From the NCBI RefSeq assembly GCF_016889765.1, contig NZ_CP069533.1, positions 1,860,001-1,924,000 of the forward strand: 64,000 bases of DNA, in the 5' to 3' direction. This document shows, piece after piece, positions 33,297 through 41,646 of this stretch. This stretch comes from Corynebacterium minutissimum. Its GTDB lineage: Bacteria > Actinomycetota > Actinomycetes > Mycobacteriales > Mycobacteriaceae. The notes beneath the pieces were generated by a model that saw only the letters and a list, made by a program, of their open reading frames with translations, had not been told where the DNA came from and did not search any database. The translations under genes were made by a program, and so were the position numbers. Within the stretch, counting starts at the first letter, position 1, and each line of letters starts with the position of its first letter.

Positions 33297-34286
33297 CTAG
33301 TGAGCAGCTTCCGGCGCGTTGGTTACGCCTTCAAACTGCCAGCCCACAACCGCATTGCGTACGGCAGAAGCCAGCGGATTAGCTGGCTGGATGCAACTGA
33401 TGGTGAGCAGGCGGCCGGGCTTGGCATCGGCGCCCCAGATGCTTTCGTCTTGCTCAAGGCCTTCCTTGGAAGGGGCGTGCAGATCCGTAGCGGTATACAC
33501 CAGCCACTGTTCGCCGGAGTTCTGTGTGCGCAAGAACAATTTGTCGCCTACGGAGGCCTTGTGTGTATCAGCGCGGCCGTCGTAGAGATTATTGAACACT
33601 GCTGGCACGCCCGCGCCGGTGTGCCCGGCAATGACGACGATGTCCGGCGAATCCGTGCCGGGAAGCGCGTAAGGCTTATCGTCCGCAGTGTAGGTGCAGG
33701 CCTTATTCATCGAATCCGGGTTGATCTTATTGTCCTTGACTCTGCAGGAGCCTTCCTCGAATTCGGCGCGCACATCGATCGCTGGGATGTACATCTCCAC
33801 GGCGGGGGAGGGCTCGATGACGGCGGCGGGCTCCGCCACCACCTCTGTTGGCTGCGGTGCCGGTGCATCTGATTCCTGGTTGAGGTTGAGCGCGGCAACG
33901 ATACCGATAAAAACCAGCGCCAGAATAAGGAGCATCCCCATCCCGCGGCGACTGCTGGGCTTGCGGTGACGCGGCGCTTGTCGACGCCCCCCAGTTCCCC
34001 TCCTAGCCGTGTCCGGCACCGCATGGTTGGACGCCTTCCGAGCGGACGCCGAAAGGGAAGCGGACCTCCGGGATGGGGTCGGCGTGGTCGGGGTAGCAGG
34101 GGAAGAAGCTATGCGCGTGTGGTCGGGACGCCGACGCGGCCGGTAGGGTGCGCGCTCCGTGGCAGAGCCCTCGTGGGCTTGGGAAGAGCGGTCGCGACGG
34201 CGGGCGCGTTCTTTCTGAATATCAATGCGGATCCCCTCTTCCGGCAGGCGGTAGTTGTCGCGCCGCGCCGAGTAGCGAGAATCCAT
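33297..34286 (-). CDS. Class F sortase
   Basis: The ATG at 34286 is preferred (AGGAG 7 bases upstream) over the TTG at 34292; the product has 329 residues. The N-terminal 110 residues are basic and low-complexity and cytoplasmic; a membrane helix follows (about 115-133), then the catalytic domain. His222 in VVIAGHTG, Cys298 in LLTISCIQP and Arg310 in ASAVRNAVV form the sortase triad. Class F sortases are common in actinobacteria and their substrates are poorly known. Here it sits among several secreted proteins, one of which has a sortase-like tail. Confidence 0.88.
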   Translation of the reverse strand: MDSRYSARRDNYRLPEEGIRIDIQKERARRRDRSSQAHEGSATERAPYRPRRRPDHTRIASSPATPTTPTPSRRSASLSASARKASNHAVPDTARRGTGGRRQAPRHRKPSSRRGMGMLLILALVFIGIVAALNLNQESDAPAPQPTEVVAEPAAVIEPSPAVEMYIPAIDVRAEFEEGSCRVKDNKINPDSMNKACTYTADDKPYALPGTDSPDIVVIAGHTGAGVPAVFNNLYDGRADTHKASVGDKLFLRTQNSGEQWLVYTATDLHAPSKEGLEQDESIWGADAKPGRLLTISCIQPANPLASAVRNAVVGWQFEGVTNAPEAAH

Positions 34287-34327
34287 GGGCAAGCTCCTGA
34301 TAGTGAGGTGATTAAAGAAATAGGGTA

Positions 34328-35281
34328 CTACTTCGTAGCAAGCTGATAACGCAGCGCATACGTGATGAGCCAGTGGGTAGACATGAAGTCGCCGTCGATA
34401 AGCTGAGGCTCCGCACTAGCCGCCAGCGCTTGGGCGCGCGGTAGGGCGGAAGTATCGAAATGCTCGGCGAGTTCAACAAGCATCCACACCCTCGACAGAG
34501 CTAGGCCGTAGAGGTGAGCTTGGCGGCCATCGGTGGGGTCGAGGACCTCCGGGATCTTTGTCAGAAAGTCCAGTGCTTCGGCGCGGTGAGGAAGGAAGCC
34601 ATCGAACCACTCGTCGAAATCCGGTAGCACGCGGGACATGAGTAGCGCTTCTGATAACCCGTTGGATAAGAAGTCGTGCCCGGAAAGCTCCCACTCGAGC
34701 GGGTAGTCACGGTCATTACCGAACAGTCGAACAGCAGCTTCGCGCACTGAAGCTGCTAAGGAATTTAGCTGGAGTTTCTCTGCTGCTTCGAGGATGAGGA
34801 AGAGGTTGAAGGCGGTATTGGAGTGCATGCCGTGGCGCACCGGTTGGTTCAACGAGACAAGCCAGCTTTGGCAATGCTGCGCGGTCAATTCAACGAGCCT
34901 ATCCATCGCTTCGCTGGGTCGGACCGACGCCAATTGGAGCAGCCAGGCACGCCCATAAGGCATTTCATAGCCCGGATGCTGCGTGAGGTACTCATGTTCC
35001 ACGGCGAGGGCGTTGGGGCTGAGGCGTTCGTCGAGAAGCGCGGCAAGTTCGGCCGGGGACTCTGGGCCGAGAGTTGCGTCCAAAAGCACCCCTGAATACT
35101 GCATATGGACACTGGAATGCCAGTCGAAACACCCATAGAAACTCGGGTGCAGCTCGCGCGGGCGCACGTGGCAATCATCGGCGGACGCGCTCGTATGGTG
35201 CATGGCGGCGGGAAACTCGCGCTCGAGGACGCCCACAATCCCACTCGCCCAGGCACTAGCCATGGTCTCAAACTCTGTCAT
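34328..35281 (-). CDS. DUF2891 family protein
   Basis: The protein has 317 residues and no signal peptide. The family-defining segment HPSFYGCFDWHSSVHMQYSG lies near residues 45-65. Later RHGMHSNTAFNLFLILEAAE and WELSGHDFLSNGLSEALLMS match DUF2891 as remembered. An all-helical toroid fold is likely. The function is unknown. It is separated from the neighbouring secreted-protein genes by short gaps and has no obvious partner. Confidence 0.82.
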   Translation of the reverse strand: MTEFETMASAWASGIVGVLEREFPAAMHHTSASADDCHVRPRELHPSFYGCFDWHSSVHMQYSGVLLDATLGPESPAELAALLDERLSPNALAVEHEYLTQHPGYEMPYGRAWLLQLASVRPSEAMDRLVELTAQHCQSWLVSLNQPVRHGMHSNTAFNLFLILEAAEKLQLNSLAASVREAAVRLFGNDRDYPLEWELSGHDFLSNGLSEALLMSRVLPDFDEWFDGFLPHRAEALDFLTKIPEVLDPTDGRQAHLYGLALSRVWMLVELAEHFDTSALPRAQALAASAEPQLIDGDFMSTHWLITYALRYQLATK

Positions 35282-35341
35282 GAATCAAGTATGACAGAGA
35301 CCCCGGACATCTATTATGACCTGCAGTTTCGTGGTTGTTCG

Positions 35342-35869
35342 CTACAGGGAAAGTGCAGCCTTCAACTGCGGGAGGAAAAACTCTGCTGCCTTCACAAGCC
35401 CAGCCACCGCCGCGGTGACGAGAGCAACGACGCCACCGGCTGCGAGCAAGGAGAGGCGCTTTTCCTTCGCATCAATCTGTTCAAGCTCGCGCTCGTGCTC
35501 GTCGCGCAGCGCGTCTTTGACGTTGATATCCATGCTGAACTCGCCCCACGCCTGGGAGGCGAGCCGGTATTCCTCTTCGGCAGCTTTTATCTCTTCCGCT
35601 GAAGCGCCGGAATTCTTCAATTCTTCTAGCTTGAGGCGGGCGTCTTCAGCGTCCTGCCACATCTCTTTAGCCCGGGCTTCATCTTCTTCAGATGGCTTGT
35701 ACTCTTCGGTCTCGTCTGCCTTGCTGCTAAAAGCACTGAAGCATTCTTCGCGCAAGCACCGAGAGGACTCCACGTTGAGCTCCTGTGCTGTCGCAGTAGG
35801 AACCGCTACGAGGCCTGCGGCGATGACTGTTGCCATTCCAAGGCTGGACCGGCGATGCCACGAATTCAT
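35342..35869 (-). CDS. Secreted coiled-coil protein with C-terminal hydrophobic helix
   Basis: The ATG at 35869 has AAGGAG 6 bases upstream; the product has 175 residues. Signal peptide (MATVIAAGLVAVPTATAQ), then two close cysteines (SSRCLREECFSAF), then a charged coiled coil (EEDEARAKEMWQDAEDARLK to DEHERELEQIDAKEKR). The end is a hydrophobic helix (LLAAGGVVALVTAAVAGLV) with the tail AAEFFLPQLKAALSL. The order hydrophobic helix then amphipathic tail with a proline recalls the KLPF modules and the tail of the 45614 protein. Function unknown; envelope location inferred. Confidence 0.75.
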   Translation of the reverse strand: MNSWHRRSSLGMATVIAAGLVAVPTATAQELNVESSRCLREECFSAFSSKADETEEYKPSEEDEARAKEMWQDAEDARLKLEELKNSGASAEEIKAAEEEYRLASQAWGEFSMDINVKDALRDEHERELEQIDAKEKRLSLLAAGGVVALVTAAVAGLVKAAEFFLPQLKAALSL

Positions 35870-36185
35870 AGAAGTCTCCTTCAATAGGGAAAGTAGGGAA
35901 GTGGCTTTACTGTATCGCGGGACGCGTCCGAGCGCTGAAAAATGGGAGGCTTCTATTGGTCAATACGCCATTCTTTCCTACCTGTATAGCCAGTATTCGT
36001 GTGCTATCTATCGTTTTAATCGAACAAGTGAGCGGGTGTATGAGTTTTTGTCTTAGCCTCTTTCTAGTGTGTAAGGCAGACATCTGAAGCGTTGGGGAAT
36101 CGGTTCATTGTGGGGCGCAAGGGTGTCTACAGAACAGGATGCAGTTCACAGAAGAGGACCGCTGCACAACTCACGAGGGGGAGCC
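35870..36185. other. Intergenic region, divergent promoters
   Basis: No gene is supported. The region separates the divergent 35342 and 36186 genes. GGGGGAG precedes the ATG at 36186. Confidence 0.4.
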
Positions 36186-37028
36186 ATGAGGTTCTTAGAA
36201 CAAAAGCCGACAACTTTTAGTAAAGGGCAGATACATCGAATAGGCAGTGCGCTGCGCGCTGGGAAAGAGATCGATGAGGGGCTATACCGGCTCATATTGG
36301 TTCAACAGTCTGCCCTATGCGACCATCTTGAGTCCTTGGCCGTGTCAGCGTTGGGCGAATCGGGCGTGCCACTGGAGCGTTCGACAAATGCCGTTGTGGA
36401 GCCGGATTCGAATCGTTTCTTCATCGGCTCGAGGGTTAAGACCCGACCAGTGCTTGTTGAGAAACTAAGGAGAATGCCGAGCTTTCCCATGGAGAGCATC
36501 CAGGATTTTTCGGGAGTGCGAATGGACTTTGATGTCTCGCTTTCGGAGCAAACAAAAGTCGCTGAATTACTTGCCCAATACCTTGAAGAGCAAGGCGCTG
36601 CTCGCGTCAAAATTCAGGATATGAGAGAAAAGCCGCACTCTGGGTATCGGGCGATTCATCTGCACATTTATTCTCCGGCAGGCCGTGCCGAGTTCCAACT
36701 ACGTACAGCACTCCAATCACGTTGGGCCAACCTCTACGAACTGGCTGGTGACTTATACGGTCGTGGCATTCGGTACTTGGAGTTTGGTGAGCAAGTACCG
36801 CGGCAATTCAATACCCAGGTCCGCTCACTCCATGAGCTTTCAGACGTTGTGTATAAAGTGGAGAGGTATTTCGATGTGCTTTCCCCTCCGTTTGCCGAGC
36901 ATATCGTCGAAACAGTAGAGCTGCGTGAAGCCCGTTTATTGCGGCAAAAGACTTCTACGATGTTGGATAGACTCATTAGTGAGCTTGACAAGCGACGGGC
37001 AGACAATGAGTCGGAAAGGAGCGAATAA
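36186..37028 (+). CDS. RelA/SpoT-type nucleotide pyrophosphokinase domain protein
   Basis: The ATG at 36186 is used because GGGGGAG lies just upstream; the product has 280 residues. The synthetase motifs are present: GSRVKTRPVLVEKL (Arg83, Lys85), IQDFSGVRMDF (Asp107, Arg112), KPHSGYRAIHLHI (Gly153-Tyr154, His158) and EFQLRTALQSRWANLYE. There is no HD hydrolase or TGS/ACT regulatory domain. The size fits single-domain small alarmone synthetases, some of which are toxins (toxSAS) paired with a small neighbour. A 76-residue gene begins one base after the stop. Whether it makes (p)ppGpp or another product cannot be read from sequence. Confidence 0.82.
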   Translation: MRFLEQKPTTFSKGQIHRIGSALRAGKEIDEGLYRLILVQQSALCDHLESLAVSALGESGVPLERSTNAVVEPDSNRFFIGSRVKTRPVLVEKLRRMPSFPMESIQDFSGVRMDFDVSLSEQTKVAELLAQYLEEQGAARVKIQDMREKPHSGYRAIHLHIYSPAGRAEFQLRTALQSRWANLYELAGDLYGRGIRYLEFGEQVPRQFNTQVRSLHELSDVVYKVERYFDVLSPPFAEHIVETVELREARLLRQKTSTMLDRLISELDKRRADNESERSE

Positions 37029-37029
37029 A

Positions 37030-37260
37030 ATGCCGGCTTTTCTCATCAAGTATCACCGACCGACGGGTGCATTGAATGTCACCGAGTTTGAAACCTTGAC
37101 TGAGGCAACCCTTGCCCGTCATGACCTCGATCAAATCAACGATGACCCCGATGTTGAACTCGTTGCTATTGGTGCTAAGAACTTGGAATCCGTCCGGCAC
37201 ACGCATGCGCGTTACTTCTTCCGTGAGAAAACCGCGCCGCCGTACCCTTTCGTGGCTTAA
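37030..37260 (+). CDS. Small conserved-looking protein paired with the RelA/SpoT-domain gene
   Basis: The 76-residue protein has no signal peptide or membrane segment. It starts one base after the stop of the synthetase gene (TAAAATG), and GGAAAGGAG lies upstream. The sequence reads as a small alpha/beta protein: LIKYHRPTGALNVTEFETLT, then HDLDQINDDPDVELVAIG and a basic tail RHTHARYFFREK. I do not recognise a named family. The tight coupling makes it a candidate antitoxin or regulator of its neighbour. Confidence 0.6.
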   Translation: MPAFLIKYHRPTGALNVTEFETLTEATLARHDLDQINDDPDVELVAIGAKNLESVRHTHARYFFREKTAPPYPFVA

Positions 37261-37294
37261 GTCCGGAGGCTCTGAATATCGCAGCGAGAAGAGT

Positions 37295-37642
37295 TTAGCT
37301 GCGCAGTATCTTCTCCATGGCCTTGCCTTTGGCGAGCTCGTCAACGAGCTTGTCCATGTATCGGATGTTTTGCATCAGCGGGTCCTCGATGTCCTGCACC
37401 TTGTATCCGCAAATGCTCCCGGTGATAAGTGAGCGGGACGGGTTGAGATGTGGTGCCTGTTCGAAGAATTCCTTGAGGGTGACCTTCTCCTCTCGCGCCC
37501 GCTCTAAGCCCTCAACTGAATAGCCAGTGAGCCAGGAGATAACTTCGTGGAGCTCGCTGACAGTCCTGCCTTTGCGCTCTACTTTGTTGACGTAGTGCGG
37601 GTAGATGTCGGCGAAGGGCACGGAAAAGATGCGGTGGGACAT
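37295..37642 (-). CDS. DUF2200 family protein
   Basis: The 115-residue protein begins MSHRIFSVPFADIYPHYVNK and continues with WLTGYSVEGL, then TLKEFFEQAPHLNPSRSLIT, CGYKVQDIEDPLMQNIRYMD and LVDELAKGKAMEKILR. This is the whole of DUF2200 as remembered. The ATG at 37642 gives the usual family length; an ATG six codons upstream is possible. The function is unknown. It lies just downstream of the DUF4143 ATPase gene (29 bases) and may be cotranscribed. Confidence 0.8.
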   Translation of the reverse strand: MSHRIFSVPFADIYPHYVNKVERKGRTVSELHEVISWLTGYSVEGLERAREEKVTLKEFFEQAPHLNPSRSLITGSICGYKVQDIEDPLMQNIRYMDKLVDELAKGKAMEKILRS

Positions 37643-37670
37643 AGGGCGCAGTATATCCATTGTCGCTGGT

Positions 37671-38924
37671 TTAGCCGTGCCACAGCGTGGAAATGGGCAT
37701 TGCCCATAGGTTCTTGCCCATTGGTAGGACGTCTTTGCCTGTATACAGGACGATTCCTGCGCGGAAGGAGGAGCCTGCAACCTGCTGAAGGTAGCGCAGT
37801 CCGGCAAAGTCTTTCGGCTGAATCGACATCGCAGCTTTGACTTCGATGCCAACAATGTCCCGGGAACGCGATTCCAATACGAGGTCCACTTCTTTGCCAG
37901 TGGACGTACGAAAGTGGAAGAGGCGATAGTCAATCGAGGACCAGGCCTTCTGCTTCAAGAGCTCGTTGGCGACGAAAGCTTCGCAGATACCTCCAGTAAT
38001 CGTGCTGGAGATATTCATCTCCAAAGCCTCTGGATCGAGTCCTGCAAGGCTTGTAGCAAGTGCGGTATCCGAAAGAAAGACCTTGGGCTTAGAAATAGCC
38101 CGCTTCTCTAGATTGGTTCCCCAGGACGGCAACTGGTTGAGCAAGAAGGCATCACTCAATGCAGTTACATAGGTAGGGACCGAGCGTTGAGGAATATCGA
38201 GCGCGCGCCCAATGTGTGCCGCTACAAGCTCGGCAGTTCCTTGTGCCGCCAACTTGTTGAGAAGATTGCTCAAGCGGTCGGGGAATTGAATGCCGTAGAG
38301 CTCAGTAGCATCCTTCGACAGTACTCGTTCAATGTAGGCGTCGAACCAGCGGTGCTGTCGCCGCCGGCTAGCATCTCTAAGTCCTGGGAAACTCGGCGTG
38401 CAGAAGAGCTGAAAGTAGTCGCTCCGGGAAGGGGCAAAGGCGGGATTTAGCCCTGAATCCCCTAATGACCACACTCGGCCAGCAAAGTCATCGTAGATGC
38501 CCAAGCGTTCACCCACGCTAAGGCCGTGAAGACGAATTGTTTCTGCACGGCCAGCGAGAGACTCTTCAGCTCCTGTGAGACTGAGGAGATTGGAGGAACC
38601 AGTGAGGACAAAGCGCCCGGGTCGTCGATCTTCCTCTAGTGCGCCTTTGATGGCACGAAAGAGCTCGGGCGCGCGTTGAATTTCATCAATGGCTAGTGTC
38701 CCCTCGGGGAACTGCCTGACAAACCCATCTGGGTCCTCTTGTGCAGATGCCAGCGAAGCGCTCTCATCAAGATTAAAGAACCGATGCTCTCTATCTTCGA
38801 GCAATTGATGAACGAGGGTGCTCTTTCCCACCTGGCGTGCGCCAGAAATAGTCAGCACAGGCGTATCCGACAGGATTTCCTCCGCCAGATCTTGTGCGTT
38901 TCTATGTAGAAAAGAATCAGTCAT
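37671..38924 (-). CDS. AAA ATPase with DUF4143 domain
   Basis: The 417-residue protein starts at the ATG at 38924. Walker A GARQVGKSTL (28-37) and Walker B GTLAIDEIQRAP are followed by sensor LTGSSNLLSLTGAEESLAGR. The C-terminal DUF4143 part includes TGGICEAFVANELLKQ and the nuclease-like TSTGKEVDLVLESRSRDIVG. Proteins of this type are widespread, often single or with antitoxin-like genes, and their role is poorly defined. The upstream region is unusual: five tandem 22-bp repeats at 38947-39056 overlap the presumed promoter. Confidence 0.85.
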   Translation of the reverse strand: MTDSFLHRNAQDLAEEILSDTPVLTISGARQVGKSTLVHQLLEDREHRFFNLDESASLASAQEDPDGFVRQFPEGTLAIDEIQRAPELFRAIKGALEEDRRPGRFVLTGSSNLLSLTGAEESLAGRAETIRLHGLSVGERLGIYDDFAGRVWSLGDSGLNPAFAPSRSDYFQLFCTPSFPGLRDASRRRQHRWFDAYIERVLSKDATELYGIQFPDRLSNLLNKLAAQGTAELVAAHIGRALDIPQRSVPTYVTALSDAFLLNQLPSWGTNLEKRAISKPKVFLSDTALATSLAGLDPEALEMNISSTITGGICEAFVANELLKQKAWSSIDYRLFHFRTSTGKEVDLVLESRSRDIVGIEVKAAMSIQPKDFAGLRYLQQVAGSSFRAGIVLYTGKDVLPMGKNLWAMPISTLWHG

Positions 38925-38946
38925 GACACTCAACCTACCTGCGATA

Positions 38947-39056
38947 TTGCGTTTCTGCAAGGCTCTCGTTGCCGTTCTGCAAAGAACTCATTGCTATTCT
39001 GCAATGCCCGCGTTGCCATTCTGCAAGAGTTCCGTTGCCGTTCTGCAAGGCTCTCG
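38947..39056. repeat. Five tandem 22-bp repeats upstream of the DUF4143 ATPase gene
   Basis: Units of exactly 22 bp begin at 38947, 38969, 38991, 39013 and 39035, with a partial sixth at 39057. The consensus is TTGCCRTTCTGCAA plus eight less conserved bases. Each unit contains the inverted pair TTGC/GCAA, so each is a potential protein-binding site on the same helix face (two turns per unit). There are no unique spacers, so it is not a CRISPR array. Confidence 0.85.
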
Positions 39057-39088
39057 TTGCCGTTTGATCACGCCGTAAAACGCCAAAA

Positions 39089-39133
39089 AGAGGGCACCCG
39101 CGGCCGTCGTAAAGCGGCGCGAGGGTGCCCTCT
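39089..39133 (-). terminator. Terminator of the three-gene secreted-protein operon
   Basis: AGAGGGCACCC (39089-39099) pairs with GGGTGCCCTCT (39123-39133). On the minus strand TTTTT follows. It lies 33 bases after the stop at 39166. Confidence 0.85.
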
Positions 39134-39165
39134 GTGGTGGGGCTCAGGGAGGTGAGCTAGTTCGG

Positions 39166-39747
39166 TTAGTTCCAGACGGGGGCGTCGCCAAGCTGCAGCT
39201 CGGAGTAGCGCGCCTCCGGAACCGTGGCGGAGTAGGGCTTGCCCACGGGATCCCATTCTTGGTCGGAGTTGCAGCGCACGTCCTGGCCGTCCGTGTCGAG
39301 CATGGTGAAGCCCCACACCAGCTTGCCCTGGGAGTTGGCCGGCAGCTCATAGGGGCCGACCTCCTGGTTAAGCTTCCAGTGCTGCTCGTTGACGTAGGTG
39401 AAACCGTAGGTCTGGGTCAGCACCTTGGCCAGCTCGCCCACGCCCTTGATGGAGCCAGAAACTTCGATGGTCTGCGTGCGGGCCTGAGTCACGGTGTTGC
39501 TGACCGGTACGGGTTCGTCGTTGCGGTTGGCCACGCTCGTGGCGTCGGTTTGCTTAAACCAGCGGCGAGTAGCGGTGACATAGGTGCCGTTCTCACCGGG
39601 CGTAGAGCAGTGCGTGCCCGGCTTGTGGTCCTCGTTCCAGCGCTGGGGCAGCTCGAAGTCCCCGCCGAAGTCCGCGGCGTGGGCAATAGGAGCGGCCGCC
39701 AGCAGGCTCAGTGCGGCACAGGTGCTCGCGATGGACTTCTTCAGCAC
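39166..39747 (-). CDS. Secreted protein of a local three-member family (A)
   Basis: The protein has 193 residues with a signal peptide ending around AAAPIAHAADF. The mature part has one copy of a shared domain. A Cys near the start (GTHCSTPGENG) precedes RRWF and NRNDEPVPVSNTV, a stretch of alternating residues (QTIEVSGSIKGVGEL), VGPYELPANSQGKLVWGF and a final Cys (GQDVRCNSD). The alternating amphipathic stretch and the GP-x-PG turn suggest a beta-rich fold. It is the last gene of an operon with two relatives. Pore formation is only a possibility. Confidence 0.75.
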   Translation of the reverse strand: MLKKSIASTCAALSLLAAAPIAHAADFGGDFELPQRWNEDHKPGTHCSTPGENGTYVTATRRWFKQTDATSVANRNDEPVPVSNTVTQARTQTIEVSGSIKGVGELAKVLTQTYGFTYVNEQHWKLNQEVGPYELPANSQGKLVWGFTMLDTDGQDVRCNSDQEWDPVGKPYSATVPEARYSELQLGDAPVWN

Positions 39748-39750
39748 GCC

Positions 39751-40323
39751 TTAACCCCAATCGTTGTTATCGCGCGTGGAGACCTCAATGTGGCGTTCCT
39801 TCGGCAGGGTAGCGGTGAAGGTCTCGCCGTTAGGCTGCCAGGTGTTATCGGAACCGCAGATGGTCTTCTGACCCTCAAAGTCGGAGACAACCCAGCCGGC
39901 ACGCAGCACGGCGGTCTTACCCGGGGCGATGTTGTACGGGCCGACCTGTTCGCCGACCTCGTAGGACTGGGAGTCCGTGTAGCTGGAGGAGAAGGTGAAG
40001 TTGATCAGATCCAGCAGCTTGAAGTCAACGCCGGCGGAAACGTTCCAGGTCTTGGTCTTGGTTTCCTTGATGGAGCGAGTAACCGGAAGCGGCTCGTCGT
40101 TGTAGTTGGACACGGTCCAGGAGCCAGCAGAACCGTCGAAGTAGGTGCGCTTGATGTTCACGGTCTGGCCGGTGTCACCCGGGTTGGCGCAGTGCTCACC
40201 GATGGTCGTCGGGTTGGCCGGGCCTAGGTCGCGAGCCGGCAGCGCGTTAGCAGCCGGAGCGAGGATGAGGCCGGAAGCAACGGCCAGAGCAGCGGTGGTG
40301 GAAGCAATCTTGGTCTTGAACAT
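39751..40323 (-). CDS. Secreted protein of a local three-member family (B)
   Basis: The protein has 190 residues and a signal peptide (ASTTAALAVASGLILAPAANA). The mature part has the same domain as the neighbour at 39166: GEHCANPGDTG, KRTYF, SNYNDEPLPVTRSIKETKTK, a strongly alternating strand region (WNVSAGVDFKLLDLINFTF, then SSSYTDSQSYEVG), VGPYNIAPGKTAVLRAGW and GQKTICGSDNTW. The amphipathic Ser/Thr-rich strands resemble those of aerolysin/ETX-type beta-pore proteins, but that is pattern impression only. It ends 3 bases before the next gene's start. Confidence 0.75.
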   Translation of the reverse strand: MFKTKIASTTAALAVASGLILAPAANALPARDLGPANPTTIGEHCANPGDTGQTVNIKRTYFDGSAGSWTVSNYNDEPLPVTRSIKETKTKTWNVSAGVDFKLLDLINFTFSSSYTDSQSYEVGEQVGPYNIAPGKTAVLRAGWVVSDFEGQKTICGSDNTWQPNGETFTATLPKERHIEVSTRDNNDWG

Positions 40324-40356
40324 GTGGGTCTTTCTCCTTGAGATGGTGAGGTGCGA

Positions 40357-41646
40357 TTAGTAGATGGTCTGGGTAGGAACCGGAAGGTCGCGGTACTCGT
40401 CTGGGGTGACGTCCTCGGTACGGGTAGAGCCGTCCTTGCTCGTGATGGTGGCCTCCGCCCAGAAGCCGCTGGGAGCGGTGGTCTGCTTGTAGTTGGAGGT
40501 CAGGCTGTACTTTCCGTCCTTGCCGCAGTGGATCTCGCGGTAGTTGATGCGGGTCATGGTGGTGCCGTATTCCACGCGGACGCGCTCGCCCGGGGCGAGG
40601 TCGACGTGCTCGAGCTCAGTTCCCACCGGCATGTAGGCGCGCTTGACCGCACCGACGGATTCCAGCCAGCCCTTCGGGATGTCACCCCGGTTGCCCTGCC
40701 AGTTGGTGTACGGTGCGTGCTCCGCGCCCACGACGAAGTCAGTAACCGGCGCGTACTCGTAGTCGCCCTTAGACCAGTTGAGGAAGTCGGTGGAGTAGCC
40801 CGGCTTGCGGAACGTCGGGGTGACTGCGGTGATGTCCAGCGGGTACCAGGAGCTATCGCGGCCCTCGCAGGTCTCGCCCTCCTTAGGCCAGGACGGATCG
40901 CGCTGCAGCTCCTCAGACGGCTGCATGATTTCGTCCTTCTTTGGGTCCGCAATCTTCTCCAGGCTCGGGCCGGACACGGAGGTGTAGTTGCCCTCAATGG
41001 GCTTGGAGTTCGCGCCAGGGGAGCGGGAGGGAATCTCCATGGCTAGGTCCGAAATGGAACCGTCTGCCTTGATGATGTAGGCAAAGGCATAGCGCTCAGC
41101 TGGGCCCCTGCCGCGGATGACGTTGGCGCCCGGCATGTTCTCTAGGCGGTCATCGTTGCAACCGACGAACATGGAGATGAAGTCCTTTTCCACCACGCCA
41201 TACTCCACGCGGAAAGACTCGCCCGGCTTGAGCGTGATGGGGCCAAAGGTCTCTTTATCGTGCCAACCATTGCTCAGCTTCAGTCCGATGTCGGACTTGG
41301 CCGTGGTGTCCCATCCGGAGGGCATAGCGGCCTTGGAGTTGGCCTCAATCTTGTGGTTGGTGCCCGTTTCCACAGAGGCGGTGTAGGGCACCTCCTGGTT
41401 GGTGGTGTTCTTAAACTGCAGGGTGCCGTCGCTAATGTAGCGGCGTCCCGTCTCAGCAAAGCGCCACTCCGGCGTGGCGTTGTCTTCGCCGGCCGCACTG
41501 CAGCTCTTGTAGAGGTTCGTGATGGGGTAAGCCTGCGGCATAGGCGGAATGGTAGCCGCCTGTGCCACGGGCGCGATGAAGGTTGCGCTCGCCATCGCGG
41601 CTGTAGCCGCCAGCGGCGCGAGCGCGCGCAGTCCCTTGATGTGCAC
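40357..41646 (-). CDS. Secreted two-domain protein of the same family (C)
   Basis: The protein has 429 residues with a signal peptide (AATAAMASATFIAPVAQA). It appears to contain two copies of the domain seen once in its downstream neighbours. In the first, YKSCSAAGEDNATPEWRF leads to FGPITLKPGESFRVEYGVV and SMFVGCNDD. In the second, GETCEGRDSSW leads to YAPVTDFVVG, VDLAPGERVRVEYGTT and EIHCGKDG. Each copy keeps a leading Cys, a PG-turn followed by YG, and a closing Cys. It is the first gene of the operon. The biological role is unknown. Confidence 0.75.
   Translation of the reverse strand: MHIKGLRALAPLAATAAMASATFIAPVAQAATIPPMPQAYPITNLYKSCSAAGEDNATPEWRFAETGRRYISDGTLQFKNTTNQEVPYTASVETGTNHKIEANSKAAMPSGWDTTAKSDIGLKLSNGWHDKETFGPITLKPGESFRVEYGVVEKDFISMFVGCNDDRLENMPGANVIRGRGPAERYAFAYIIKADGSISDLAMEIPSRSPGANSKPIEGNYTSVSGPSLEKIADPKKDEIMQPSEELQRDPSWPKEGETCEGRDSSWYPLDITAVTPTFRKPGYSTDFLNWSKGDYEYAPVTDFVVGAEHAPYTNWQGNRGDIPKGWLESVGAVKRAYMPVGTELEHVDLAPGERVRVEYGTTMTRINYREIHCGKDGKYSLTSNYKQTTAPSGFWAEATITSKDGSTRTEDVTPDEYRDLPVPTQTIY

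Noticed and set aside
38947..39060. Possible CRISPR array
   Set aside because: Units are contiguous 22-mers without unique spacers and there are no cas genes.
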